Source: CAVQND01 sp049518415 (GTDB lineage Bacteria > Verrucomicrobiota > Verrucomicrobiia > Limisphaerales > UBA8199). Taken from it: a stretch of 64,000 bases of DNA. Below the pieces are notes generated by a model. The model did not search any database. It worked only from the letters and a program-made list of their open reading frames with translations, and was not told the origin of the DNA. The stretch lies in the NCBI GenBank assembly GCA_049518415.1, contig JBEKRX010000071.1:1-64000 (forward strand), given 5' to 3'. Each line of letters begins with the position of its first letter. Positions within the stretch are counted from its first letter, which is position 1. Below, piece by piece: positions 1 through 7,736 of this stretch. A program made the position numbers and the translations under genes.

Positions 1-956
1 GCGGGGCGGTGCTGGCGTTGCCCAATGTGCAGACCTACCAGTCCTGGGACCGGAGCTGGTGGCAGGCGAGCGGGGCGGGCAGCCGGGTGGTGTTGGCGGG
101 GCTGACCAACGCGGTGTGCGGGTCGGGGGACTGGCACCACATCTGGGCGCAGAGCGGCGGCCGGGTGGAGTTGGGGGCGGTGGCGGCGCTGGGGGACGGC
201 TACACCGACATCCTGGCGGACGGGACCGACAGCGTGGTCGACGTTGGCGGCCTGCTCCAATGGACAGGGACCCGCAACCTCAATCTGACCGCTCGAAACA
301 GTGGGTTCATTGACGCGCACACGCTGCCCAGCTTCTTCAGCGGCTACGTTCAAGTGCTGGCCGACGGCGCAGGCAGCGTCGTTGACTTGCGCAGCTTGTC
401 CAGTTTCATCACCCTCAGCGGGCCGTCCAGCCTCACGGCGCAGAATGGCGGGACGATTTTGCTTTACCCGAACGCTTTCCTGCTGGCGAACGTCGCGGTG
501 AACATCAGTTCCGGGGGCAGCGGCGCATTGCCGCCACTGCTCGCAGCCAACGGCACGCTCACGCTCTACGGCACGCCGTGGCGGTCGTATTGGGTGGAGC
601 GGCTGGACACCTGCGCGGGCAACGGAGCGTGGCAGTTCTTCGCGCGGGTGCCGCTCACGAACTCACTCCAGGTGATCGCGCCGTCGCCCCAGGCGTGCGA
701 GACGTTCCGCGTGCGGGAGCTCGTGGCGGACCCGCCCATCGTGGACATTTATCTGGCGGGCGCGGACAGCGCCTGGCTGGTGCTTTACGGCTCGACCAAC
801 CGGAGTTTCCAAGTCGAGACCACGGAAAGCCTGCCGGCGCCCCCCGCGGCCTGGGCGCCCTGGAGCAGCACGGGCGTGATGACGAACACGTTCCGCATCT
901 TCCCCAGTTTCCCGGCGGCCGATGCGAAGCGGTTTTTCCGGGGCAAGCAGGAGTAG
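1..956 (+). CDS. Secreted repeat protein, C-terminal part (5' end outside window)
   Basis: The frame is already open at the left edge, so only the last ~318 residues are visible. The visible part holds at least three loosely repeated units of about 50-60 residues with the pattern ADGxxSVVDLxxLxxF, as in the beta-strand repeats of large exported verrucomicrobial proteins. The last ~65 residues switch to a module (LVLYGSTNRSFQVETTESL, then paired Trp, then KRFFRGKQ) also found in other exported proteins of this window. No enzymatic motif is visible. A surface or extracellular structural role is inferred. The gene ends exactly where a transposase remnant begins. Confidence 0.7.
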   Translation, partial: GAVLALPNVQTYQSWDRSWWQASGAGSRVVLAGLTNAVCGSGDWHHIWAQSGGRVELGAVAALGDGYTDILADGTDSVVDVGGLLQWTGTRNLNLTARNSGFIDAHTLPSFFSGYVQVLADGAGSVVDLRSLSSFITLSGPSSLTAQNGGTILLYPNAFLLANVAVNISSGGSGALPPLLAANGTLTLYGTPWRSYWVERLDTCAGNGAWQFFARVPLTNSLQVIAPSPQACETFRVRELVADPPIVDIYLAGADSAWLVLYGSTNRSFQVETTESLPAPPAAWAPWSSTGVMTNTFRIFPSFPAADAKRFFRGKQE

Positions 957-1171
957 CGGAGCGCCGCCCGCAGCAGCGCTTGAAGTGGGAACGACCTGAC
1001 TGGAAAGAGCAAGCGAAAAGCCATCCGCTGAAGCTGGCGCTGGCGGCGCGGTTGAGGCGAGAGACCACCCTGAGAATCCGCCCAATCGCCCGGCGATGGC
1101 AGATGGGTAGTTGGAAAAGCTGCAAGCTGTACCCGCGCCACAAAACCGCAGCGAAGGAGCCAAGCAAGTGA
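957..1171 (+). pseudogene. RAYT transposase, C-terminal remnant
   Basis: Read in the +2 frame, this stretch encodes a tail typical of REP-associated tyrosine transposases: KSHPLKLALAARLRRETTL, then IARRWQMGSWKS and a basic end, closed by TGA at 1169-1171. The N-terminal HUH/tyrosine nuclease domain is absent, so the element is dead. It abuts the stop codon of the preceding secreted-protein gene with no spacer, which suggests insertion or recombination at that 3' end. Family assignment rests on remembered RAYT C-termini. Confidence 0.65.
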
Positions 1172-1190
1172 AAAGTTATGGTTTGAGCCC
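1170..1190 (+). repeat. RAYT-flanking motif, copy 1
   Basis: GAAAAGTTaTGGtTTGAgCC overlaps the TGA of the transposase remnant. The same motif follows the second transposase remnant at 5599-5619, and an inverted version lies at 2524-2543. It is probably a terminal or REP-type recognition sequence of the RAYT element. Confidence 0.55.
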
Positions 1191-1593
1191 TTTCCCGTTC
1201 GGGGGCGCCCTGCGCCGCTAACACTCGGCGCTCAGTTTATGGCGCAGTCGGCTGTAAAACGTCGGCAATCTTAACAGTGGCCGTGCTGTACGTGCTAAGT
1301 GCCCTGTCATGAGAGGTTTGTGATAATCTTCGAGCAGAGACCCGTCGGAATTTCTTACAGCCCCACTCTTTGCGATTTCAGAGCCATCCATGTGGCATTG
1401 ACCAGATTAGGGCATAAGTCACTCGTGATAAGCACGTTATGAAGATAAAACAACGTAGTGTTTCTCATAAGTAAAGCGGTTTTTTTCCGGTACAATTCGT
1501 GCTTGAGGTTCTTCAAATTCAATAATTGGGAATCTGGATTGGGTTGGCGGTTTTCGCCTAAACAACAAAGAACACGAAACAACAGAACATAAA
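1191..1593. other. Intergenic region with A-rich leader, no gene seen
   Basis: No supportable open frame is present. The last ~35 bases before the ATG at 1594 are A-rich (AACAACAAAGAACACG, AACAACAGAACATAAA), resembling the leaders in front of the minus-strand small genes at 5.7-7.7 kb. A promoter is expected here, but no clear -35/-10 pair was assigned. Confidence 0.4.
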
Positions 1594-2439
1594 ATGAAAG
1601 CGACTTTTTTGCTGACGGCTGTGGAGAACGGCGCGAAGCGAATTCCCCTGGGCCTTGTCGTTGCGGCTGCCCTCTTTCTGCAGCATAACGCCACGGCACA
1701 ATATACTGATACGGTAAAGCTTGGCAAGGCCTCCGATTTTGCGGTTCTGGCCGGCGCCGGGATTACCGTCGCAGGCGCGGTCAATTCGACCACGATTACC
1801 GGGGATATTGGGACGTATCCAACTCCGAGCATCACGGGTCTTGGCAACGTTGTCTTGCACGGGGCGAATCAAACAGGGGATGCTGGACTCATGCTAAATG
1901 CCCAAAACGCCCTGAAGGCCGCGTATGACGACGCCGCTGGGCGCTCATATACTACACTGTACGGCCCAATCTATGACCTTGGGAATCAAGAGCTGGGGCC
2001 TGGCGTTTACCAAGACCCTAGCCAATTCCTTATCACAGGAACCCTGACGCTCAACGCCCATGGCGACCCGAATTCTGTCTGGATTTTTCAGGCCGGGTCC
2101 TCACTCACCGCGGAAGTGAACAGTACGGTGCTCCTGACCGACGGCGCTCAGTCGTGCCATGTCTTCTGGCAGGTCACCAGCGAAGCGACGCTTGATACGG
2201 GCAGTACCTTCGTGGGGAACATACTAGCTTTGCAAGCCATCACGCTGGATACCGGCGCAACGGTGGATGGCCGAGTGTTGGCACGGAATGCCGCGGTTAG
2301 CTTGGACTACAATACCATTACCAAGTCGGTTTGTAATACTGTTTCAGGGGTGCCGGATAGTGGCAGCACGCTTCTGCTGCTCGGCTCCGGAGTGGCGGCC
2401 CTGTTTGCCTTCAGACGGCGGTTCCTTTGCCCGGCTTAA
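1594..2439 (+). CDS. DUF3494 (ice-binding-like) protein with VPDSG-CTERM tail
   Basis: The 281-residue protein starts with a signal peptide (hydrophobic ~residues 19-36). A DUF3494 domain follows (about 40-245), with the family landmarks LGKASDFAVLAGAGIT, TGDIGTYP, AYDDAAGR, LGPGVYQ, SVWIFQAGS, VFWQVTS and LDTGATVDGRVLA. The C-terminus is VPDSGSTLLLLGSGVAALFA plus RRR, a textbook VPDSG-CTERM exosortase recognition tail: motif, hydrophobic helix, basic end. Export and cell-surface anchoring or processing by an exosortase are inferred from that tail. DUF3494 proteins include ice-binding proteins, but many members have other or unknown roles, so ice binding is not claimed. Confidence 0.85.
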   Translation: MKATFLLTAVENGAKRIPLGLVVAAALFLQHNATAQYTDTVKLGKASDFAVLAGAGITVAGAVNSTTITGDIGTYPTPSITGLGNVVLHGANQTGDAGLMLNAQNALKAAYDDAAGRSYTTLYGPIYDLGNQELGPGVYQDPSQFLITGTLTLNAHGDPNSVWIFQAGSSLTAEVNSTVLLTDGAQSCHVFWQVTSEATLDTGSTFVGNILALQAITLDTGATVDGRVLARNAAVSLDYNTITKSVCNTVSGVPDSGSTLLLLGSGVAALFAFRRRFLCPA

Positions 2440-2523
2440 CAGCTTGTCAGCGGGGTCCACTTGAATCCTGAAGAGCGCCGCCTGGCTCTGGTCGCGGGCG
2501 GCATTGTCCTTATCGGCAGAGGA

Positions 2524-2543
2524 GGGGTCACCCATAACTTTTC
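2524..2543 (-). repeat. RAYT-flanking motif, inverted left copy
   Basis: GGGGTCACCCATAACTTTTC is an imperfect reverse complement of the motif at 5599-5619 (GAAAAGTTCTGGCTTGACCC). The two copies bracket the split transposase and the GH25 gene between them. Confidence 0.5.
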
Positions 2544-2574
2544 CCATTGACCAGGGGTGGCGCGTGCTGGGAGG

Positions 2575-2750
2575 ATGACACTCAGGCCGCGGCAACTCCG
2601 GGTTGAATATCCGGGAGCGATTTACCACTTGATGAGCCGGGGGGACCGCAAGAAGGACATCTGCCTGGATGACGTGGACCGGCAGTCCCGCAGGTGCGGG
2701 ATCAAGACGCTGGCCGAAGCCTGCCAGTCCCGATTTGCATTGGGATTCGC
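2575..2750 (+). pseudogene. RAYT transposase, N-terminal remnant
   Basis: From ATG 2575 the frame reads LRPRQLRVEYPGAIYHLMSR, GDRKKDICLDDVDRQ, then KTLAEACQ: the conserved beginning of a REP-associated/IS200-like (Y1_Tnp) transposase. Between DVDRQ and KTLAEACQ sits a 16-base palindrome (2686-2701). After KTLAEACQ the homology stops at a second, imperfect palindrome (2728-2748). The HUH motif and catalytic Tyr are missing. The frame runs on into the GH25 gene, so an automated caller may fuse them. The matching C-terminal piece lies at 5352-5600. Confidence 0.75.
2686..2748. repeat. Two TCCCG...CGGGA-type palindromes at the transposase breakpoint
   Basis: TCCCGCAGGTGCGGGA (2686-2701) is a perfect palindrome. 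TCCCGATTTGCATTGGGATT (2728-2747) is a degenerate form of the TCCCGATTCNGAATCGGGA palindrome found at 21157, 27567, 61526 and 61562. Both interrupt transposase coding sequence. Confidence 0.6.
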
Positions 2751-2751
2751 C

Positions 2752-5226
2752 ATGACCATCCTAAAAGCAAGCAGATTGGAAGCCGTAGCATTCATCGCAA
2801 TTCTCGCCGCAAGCCCGGTTGCGTCAGCTTGGGCGCAGACGGAGCTCATCGTCAACGGCAGCTTTGAATCAGGTTCCGGCTCCAGCGTGCCAGGCTGGAC
2901 ACTTTCTGGAGGGGCTGGTTTGAACGGTTTGCCCGGCAGTTCGGCCTACGCGCACACCGGTTCACAATATTTGATTCTAGGAGGAGCAGTCGACGAAAAC
3001 GACACGGCATATCAAAGCGTTCAGATTCCCATTGCCGCCGCCGCCGCCACACTTTCCTTCTACTGCAACATTACGTCGGACGAATGCACTTGCGCTGCGT
3101 ATGATACTTTCAGCGCCACTATCCGGAACACCGGCGGCACTGTATTGGCCACGGTTGGAAACTGGTCGAACATCAACCAAGACCCAGCCGCGGGCAATCC
3201 GTACTACCATCAGCAAACTTATGACCTGTTGGCCTATAAGGGGCAAAGCGTCCTCATCTATTTCAGTAGCAGCAATGATTCCAACTATCTAACCAGCTTC
3301 CGCCTGGACGATGTGAGCGTGAAGGTGACAGTGCCTGCGCCCGCCCCGGCGATCAGCAGCGTGGGCCCTAATCCCGTGATCGGGTCGAACAACCCGCAGA
3401 CGGTGACAGTTTACGGGGCAAATTTCGTGAATAAGCCCACATTGACACTGACCTGGACGGGCGAGTCAGGCTACGTGGCGCCGGCCGCGCAGGTGAGCTT
3501 CGTTAGCGGCGCGCAGGTCCAGATGTCGATTGCCACCGGGAACGATCCCGACACATGGACTGTGAGAGCAACCAATCCTGACGGCCAGTCCTCCAGCGCG
3601 GCAAGCTTCCAGGTCAATGCTCCGGTGCCTGTGATCGCGTCCCTCTCTCCCAGCAGCGTGACGGCCGGCGGCGCGCCCTTCACGCTGTCGGTGTACGGTT
3701 CGACGTTTCACAAGACAAGCGTGGTGCAGTGGAATGGCGCAAATCTTTCCACTACGCCGGTGGTGGACAGTGGTCTGACCACCGCGTTACAAGCAAGCGT
3801 TCCGGCCAGTCTTATCGCGTCTCCTGGAGCAGTCTCGATTACCGTTTATTCCCCAGGCCCTGGTGGCGGAAGTTCATCTGGCGGCACGCTCACAATTAAT
3901 CCCAGTGGAACGCGGAACCTCGTTTTCGGTTTGGACTCTTCAACCATCCAGCAAGCCGACCCGATAAACTGGAGCGGCGTTAAATCATGTCAGATCACGT
4001 ACAATGGTGAGAATTGTCCCATGACATTTGTGATTCTGCGAGCATCAAAAGGAAATGCAAATGTCGATAATTGTCGGTTTATAGATTCTCAGTTTGCCGC
4101 GCGGGCCGCCGCGGCTGCATCGGCTGGCCTGCTGGTCGGCGCATATCATGTAGCGAGCGTTACCAACGAAAATACGCTGGCAGCGTATTCGCCTGTGGAC
4201 GAGGCTGACTTTTTCGTTCAAGTCGCAGGGAGTTGGATGCAACCTGGCAACTTGCGGCCCTGCTTGGACGTCGAGGACCATAGTTGTGGCGCCCTTTCAA
4301 CCCACCAAGGACTTTCTGCCTGGGTGGATCAGTGGATGCAGGAGGTTCAGCGCCTTACAGGAGTTACGCCGATAATTTACTGTGACGGCACATTCGCGAA
4401 CATTTTGCAGGGCCTCTCATCACAATATGAGCTATGGATTGCGAAGCCGGGCAGCGATCCTGCCGCGAACCCGGGGATGGCACCCTGGAATGTGGACCTA
4501 ATCCAATATAACTGGTATGGGCAAGTTGCCGGCATCGACGTCAACGTGGGTCTAGATGTTTTTCAAGGCAGTCAGCAGAGCTTTCAGTCCAAGATCATCA
4601 TTCGCACTGTTACGCAAACCGGTTCCTTGCAGGTCACAATCACTCCCTCTGGCGCGGTCAGCGCCGGAGCACAGTGGCAGGTGGACAGCGGTCCATGGCA
4701 AAGCAGCGGGGCGACGGTTTCCGGTTTGTCGGTGGGCAGTCATACGATGGCGTTCAGCACCGTCAGCGGATGGACGACCCCGGGCAATCAAACCGTGGGC
4801 ATAAACGCCAATCAGACCACGACCACAACGGGAACCTACCTGCCTGCCGGCGCGCCACTGCCGCCGCAGTTGACAGGAGCGACCGTGGGCAACGGCATGT
4901 TCGGTTTTGTCCTCCACGGTCCGTCAGGAAGCAACTACGTCATCCAAGTCTCGTCGAACCTGGTGAACTGGACCATCCTCGCCACGAATGTGATCCCTGC
5001 TGGTGGCGCCCGCTATATTGACGACCCGATTACAACGAATCGAACACGGCGGTTCTATCGTGCTTTCCCGCTCTCGCAAGGCCGCTTTGTCCTGCAGCCT
5101 GGCCCCGTTGACGGCAAGGACATCTGGACGACTTCCTGGTATTCTTACGCGACCTGCCCGGGCGCCGGCACAGGCGGTGGCTTGAACGAGGACCATCTGC
5201 GTGTGGGCGGCTGGTACGGCCGGTAG
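2752..5226 (+). CDS. Secreted GH25-lysozyme-like multidomain protein, 3' end disrupted
   Basis: ATG 2752 is chosen because a signal peptide follows directly (MTILKASRLEAVAFIAILAA, ending ...AWAQ). Upstream codons in the same frame belong to the transposase remnant. Domains in order: a DUF642/CBM-like jelly roll (~24-170, NGSFESGSG...SFRLDDVSVKV); two IPT/TIG-like Ig domains (~175-375); a GH25 muramidase-like domain (~385-600) with FGLDSS and CLDVED at the acidic active-site positions; a PEGA-like segment (~620-690); an LxW/FYR-type module; and the start of a DNRLRE/CBM96-like domain. A TAG at 5224-5226 cuts that last domain. Peptidoglycan cleavage outside the cytoplasm is inferred. The gene lies between the two halves of a transposase. 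Confidence 0.75.
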   Translation: MTILKASRLEAVAFIAILAASPVASAWAQTELIVNGSFESGSGSSVPGWTLSGGAGLNGLPGSSAYAHTGSQYLILGGAVDENDTAYQSVQIPIAAAAATLSFYCNITSDECTCAAYDTFSATIRNTGGTVLATVGNWSNINQDPAAGNPYYHQQTYDLLAYKGQSVLIYFSSSNDSNYLTSFRLDDVSVKVTVPAPAPAISSVGPNPVIGSNNPQTVTVYGANFVNKPTLTLTWTGESGYVAPAAQVSFVSGAQVQMSIATGNDPDTWTVRATNPDGQSSSAASFQVNAPVPVIASLSPSSVTAGGAPFTLSVYGSTFHKTSVVQWNGANLSTTPVVDSGLTTALQASVPASLIASPGAVSITVYSPGPGGGSSSGGTLTINPSGTRNLVFGLDSSTIQQADPINWSGVKSCQITYNGENCPMTFVILRASKGNANVDNCRFIDSQFAARAAAAASAGLLVGAYHVASVTNENTLAAYSPVDEADFFVQVAGSWMQPGNLRPCLDVEDHSCGALSTHQGLSAWVDQWMQEVQRLTGVTPIIYCDGTFANILQGLSSQYELWIAKPGSDPAANPGMAPWNVDLIQYNWYGQVAGIDVNVGLDVFQGSQQSFQSKIIIRTVTQTGSLQVTITPSGAVSAGAQWQVDSGPWQSSGATVSGLSVGSHTMAFSTVSGWTTPGNQTVGINANQTTTTTGTYLPAGAPLPPQLTGATVGNGMFGFVLHGPSGSNYVIQVSSNLVNWTILATNVIPAGGARYIDDPITTNRTRRFYRAFPLSQGRFVLQPGPVDGKDIWTTSWYSYATCPGAGTGGGLNEDHLRVGGWYGR

Positions 5227-5360
5227 TACTCGCTATTGCAATTCGATCTTACCGGTCTGCCGACGAACATCACTTCGGCAGTGCTCTATCTCTACTCCTG
5301 CAGTCTCTCAGGCGGAGGCACGCCGATGTACCTAGACCGCATCACGGCGGCATGGGATTC
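5227..5360 (+). pseudogene. Continuation of the DNRLRE domain after an in-frame stop
   Basis: Directly after the TAG the same frame reads YSLLQFDLTGLPTNITSAVL, then LYLYSCSLSGGGTP and LDRITAAWDSR, which is how DNRLRE domains continue after the segment encoded just before the stop. Homology ends near 5360, where transposase sequence resumes. The GH25 protein therefore lost its C-terminus by a nonsense change plus truncation, or the stop is a sequence error. Confidence 0.6.
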
Positions 5361-5600
5361 GCGCACCTTGAGGCCAGCGGCAAGGGGTATCTGCGGACGG
5401 TGTGCGACTATGTGCATCTGAATCCCGTCCGGGCCAGGTTGCTTGGCCCAAAAGACCGGCTGCCGGAGCATCCCTGGAGCAGTTCGGTTTAGTATTCGGC
5501 GGCGCCGGAGCACCGGCCTGGTCGGATGCGGGTGGGCCGCTTACTGCGGGAGCAGGGGATTCGGAAGGACACGGCCGCCGGGCGGCAGGAATTCGAGTGA
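5352..5600 (+). pseudogene. RAYT transposase, C-terminal remnant
   Basis: The frame reads GYLRTVCDYVHLNPVRARLL, then GPKDRLPEHPWSSS, a stop (TAG), YSAAPEHRPGRMRVGRLLRE and QGIRKDTAAGRQEFE before TGA at 5598-5600. HLNPVRA and PWSS are hallmark RAYT sequences. Together with the N-terminal piece at 2575-2750, this is one transposase gene whose middle, including the catalytic region, has been replaced by the GH25 gene. The internal stop shows further decay. Confidence 0.75.
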
Positions 5601-5619
5601 AAAGTTCTGGCTTGACCCC
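5599..5619 (+). repeat. RAYT-flanking motif, right copy
   Basis: GAAAAGTTCTGGCTTGACCC overlaps the transposase TGA exactly as the copy at 1170-1190 does, and is an imperfect inverted partner of 2524-2543. Confidence 0.55.
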
Positions 5620-5711
5620 CTTGCCGAACAACATACGCATTCATGTTCGGCGGGGCTGCGCGCCCGCACAGGAGCATTCATTGCCGGGCTGCGGCAGACT
5701 GCTTACGCAAT

Positions 5712-5918
5712 TTAGGTATGTTTCGGACTGCGCAAGAGCGTCGCTAGCCCGACCACCGCCGCGACGATGCCTCCAATGAGCATCCAAACGGCTTTATCAG
5801 TCGGCGATCCCGTAAAGAACCTGGACACGTCCGAACTGAATGAGTTTGTGGCATTAATGCCAATAACGATGAGAACAATGCCGCCCGCGAGCAGCGCCAG
5901 AGAAATGATTTTGTTCAT
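5712..5918 (-). CDS. DUF3185 family small membrane protein
   Basis: This 68-residue protein has two hydrophobic helices (about 5-21 and 45-62) joined by the conserved segment NSFSSDVSRFFTGSPTDKAV. The combination matches DUF3185, a family of small inner-membrane proteins of unknown function. An AAAGG ribosome-binding site precedes the ATG. It is the last gene of a minus-strand run of small envelope proteins whose leaders are all A-rich, suggesting shared control. No biochemical role is known. Confidence 0.85.
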   Translation of the reverse strand: MNKIISLALLAGGIVLIVIGINATNSFSSDVSRFFTGSPTDKAVWMLIGGIVAAVVGLATLLRSPKHT

Positions 5919-5987
5919 AATGGCCTTTGAATAAGTTTGTTGACTTTTTTTGCGAACACTGGTTCGCCTTCCTGGTTTGATGACTCG

Positions 5988-6137
5988 TCATGCTCCTTTG
6001 CGCCCGCCAAAGAAGTTGAGCAGCACCATGACCAGCGCAACCACCAGCACGACATGGATTACCCCTCCCAACGTGTGACTGGTTAGGAGACCGAGCAGCC
6101 ACAGAATGATCAGGACTACCGCAATTGTGTATAACAT
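5988..6137 (-). CDS. lmo0937-family small membrane protein
   Basis: A 49-residue open frame starts MLYTIAVVLIILWLLGLL, has a second hydrophobic stretch (VIHVVLVVALVMVLLNFF) and ends GGRKGA. The size, the W-L-L-G-L turn and the glycine/basic end match lmo0937-type membrane proteins, which are widespread and functionally uncharacterised. AAAGGA precedes the ATG at good spacing. It sits between two other small stress-type genes on the same strand. Its short length makes it easy to miss. Confidence 0.75.
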   Translation of the reverse strand: MLYTIAVVLIILWLLGLLTSHTLGGVIHVVLVVALVMVLLNFFGGRKGA

Positions 6138-6212
6138 ATTTTTCCTTTCCGTTTGTTTTGGAAGCACTGCTGGCCGGCGCGCTTCCGCGCCCGCCGGCGG
6201 CGATTCACCAGC

Positions 6213-6458
6213 TTAATTCGCGGACACGACCAGCTCGGGTTCTTTCAGCGCCACCTTGACGCCGTGGCTGGGTTTAGCGACTGCCTGGCGAACCGTCTCA
6301 ACAGCCGTCGAACCCACTTCGCCAGCCGCTTTCAAAGCCCCGTGGGCAGCCGCCGACGCGGCGTCCTCGGCGTTCACTCCCAATTCTTTGGCGCCTTTGA
6401 TTGCGGCAACGATCTTGTCCTTTGCTGTCTCAATCATTCCCGAATGTGTTGTCTTCAT
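6213..6458 (-). CDS. Small alanine-rich helical protein, unknown function
   Basis: The 81-residue protein has no signal peptide or membrane helix. It is a predicted amphipathic helix rich in Ala/Lys/Glu (TAKDKIVAAIKGAKELGVNA, then EDAASAAAHGALKAAGEVGS and AVETVRQAV). Similar short proteins occur near CsbD/DUF3185-type stress genes, but I cannot name a family with confidence. The leader contains AGAAGAGC before the ATG and the same A-rich CAAACACAAA sequence as its neighbours. A stress-related role is inferred from neighbours only. Confidence 0.65.
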   Translation of the reverse strand: MKTTHSGMIETAKDKIVAAIKGAKELGVNAEDAASAAAHGALKAAGEVGSTAVETVRQAVAKPSHGVKVALKEPELVVSAN

Positions 6459-6555
6459 GTTCAGCTCTTCTTTGGTTTTCTGATTTGTGTTTGCTTGTTC
6501 GTTTGTTTAGCGACAGTGATCAGTGAACTGCTATTGGGGGAGGGGCGTTTGTCCG

Positions 6556-7629
6556 TTACTGGGGCGATGGTGGCGCAACCGGCTTGGCCTGCTTTTCGGC
6601 GTGTTGGTTGGCCTTCTGCCCGGCGGCTTCCCTCACCGCCGCAGGATGATTGCCTTCAGGCTTGGCCTCAGGCTTGAATTGCGTAGCGGGGGGAACGGGC
6701 TTGTGTTTCTCGCTCTGCGCTTCCTGATTCTTCGGCGCGGGCGCTACAGGCCGACGCGTGGCGGCGGCTGGTTTCTCAACCTGCGGCGGCGTGTGCGCGA
6801 CCACGGCTTTCTTTTCGCGGGGCTCAACCGCGCTGCGAACGGGCGGGCCGGCCTTTTTCTTAGCAATCGTTGCCGGTGTCTTTTGCTTCGCGAGGACCCC
6901 GGCTTCCTCCTTCTGGCGCAGTTCACGGACCGCGACCGCCCGGACCTTTCGACCGGTTGCCTTCTCGATGACCCCGGTGGCCGGACCTTCGTTGATGACG
7001 TTGTTGTTTACGACCTTGATGTTCGTGATGTTAACGGTCTTCTTGATGATGGTGGTGTTATTAACGACCACCGTGGAAGGGCGAACGGGTTCCAGGAAGT
7101 GCCGTTCTTGGACAAAAACATACGCCCGCGGTGAGATGACGTTCACGTCAACCTCCACGGAACCGCCGCGGGCGAACCTGGCGGACGGGTATAACGGCGC
7201 CCAGCCAATGTATCCGCCACCCCTGTGCCAGGAAACCCAGGCCGGGGCCCATTGGGTCTGGGGCACCCAATACCAGCCATATTCCGCACTCAAACCCCAG
7301 CGGCCATAGTGATAAGCGGCCCAGGCCCAAGGCTCATCGCTGGCCCAGTACCAGCCGGCGTCCGTCCGCTGCCAATAGCCGTTGCCGTAGGGGCGCCAAC
7401 CAGCTTCGACTCGGCCCGGTCTCCAGCAGCGTCCGTAGGAGCCGATAACGACCCATTGCCCGTACGGGGTGAGCGGCTCATAAAAATCGCTTTCCGCCCG
7501 AATCTCCACCGCCGGCAGCGACACACTCACCCCGACCGACGCCGACGGTTCTCCACAGGTTGTGTATCCTGGAAGCGCACCGCACAAAACCAATCCGATC
7601 ATGCCGATCAAGCGTTCAGTTTTATTCAT
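6556..7629 (-). CDS. DUF6600 exported protein with basic Ala/Pro/Lys-rich tail
   Basis: The 357-residue protein has an N-terminal signal peptide (~1-26, possibly lipoprotein-like at TTC25). A tryptophan-rich DUF6600 domain follows (~45-165) with FYEPLTPYGQWVVIGSYGRC, WYWASDEPWAWAAYHYGRW, WVPQTQWAPAWVSW and GGGYIGWAPL. Residues ~190-230 are Asn/Val/Ile-rich. The last ~130 residues are low-complexity K/A/P, probably disordered. The function of DUF6600 is unknown; a periplasmic or surface location is inferred. A strong AAGGAG ribosome-binding site (around 7635-7641) sets the start at 7629. Confidence 0.8.
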   Translation of the reverse strand: MNKTERLIGMIGLVLCGALPGYTTCGEPSASVGVSVSLPAVEIRAESDFYEPLTPYGQWVVIGSYGRCWRPGRVEAGWRPYGNGYWQRTDAGWYWASDEPWAWAAYHYGRWGLSAEYGWYWVPQTQWAPAWVSWHRGGGYIGWAPLYPSARFARGGSVEVDVNVISPRAYVFVQERHFLEPVRPSTVVVNNTTIIKKTVNITNIKVVNNNVINEGPATGVIEKATGRKVRAVAVRELRQKEEAGVLAKQKTPATIAKKKAGPPVRSAVEPREKKAVVAHTPPQVEKPAAATRRPVAPAPKNQEAQSEKHKPVPPATQFKPEAKPEGNHPAAVREAAGQKANQHAEKQAKPVAPPSPQ

Positions 7630-7736
7630 GGAATTCTCCTTCTTTGGTAATTGGTCTGTGTTTGCGAACCTTGTTTGCGTAATAACCCTTTCCGTTTTGA
7701 TGGTTATCCGTTTGCCGTCGCTTCCATTGCAAATGT

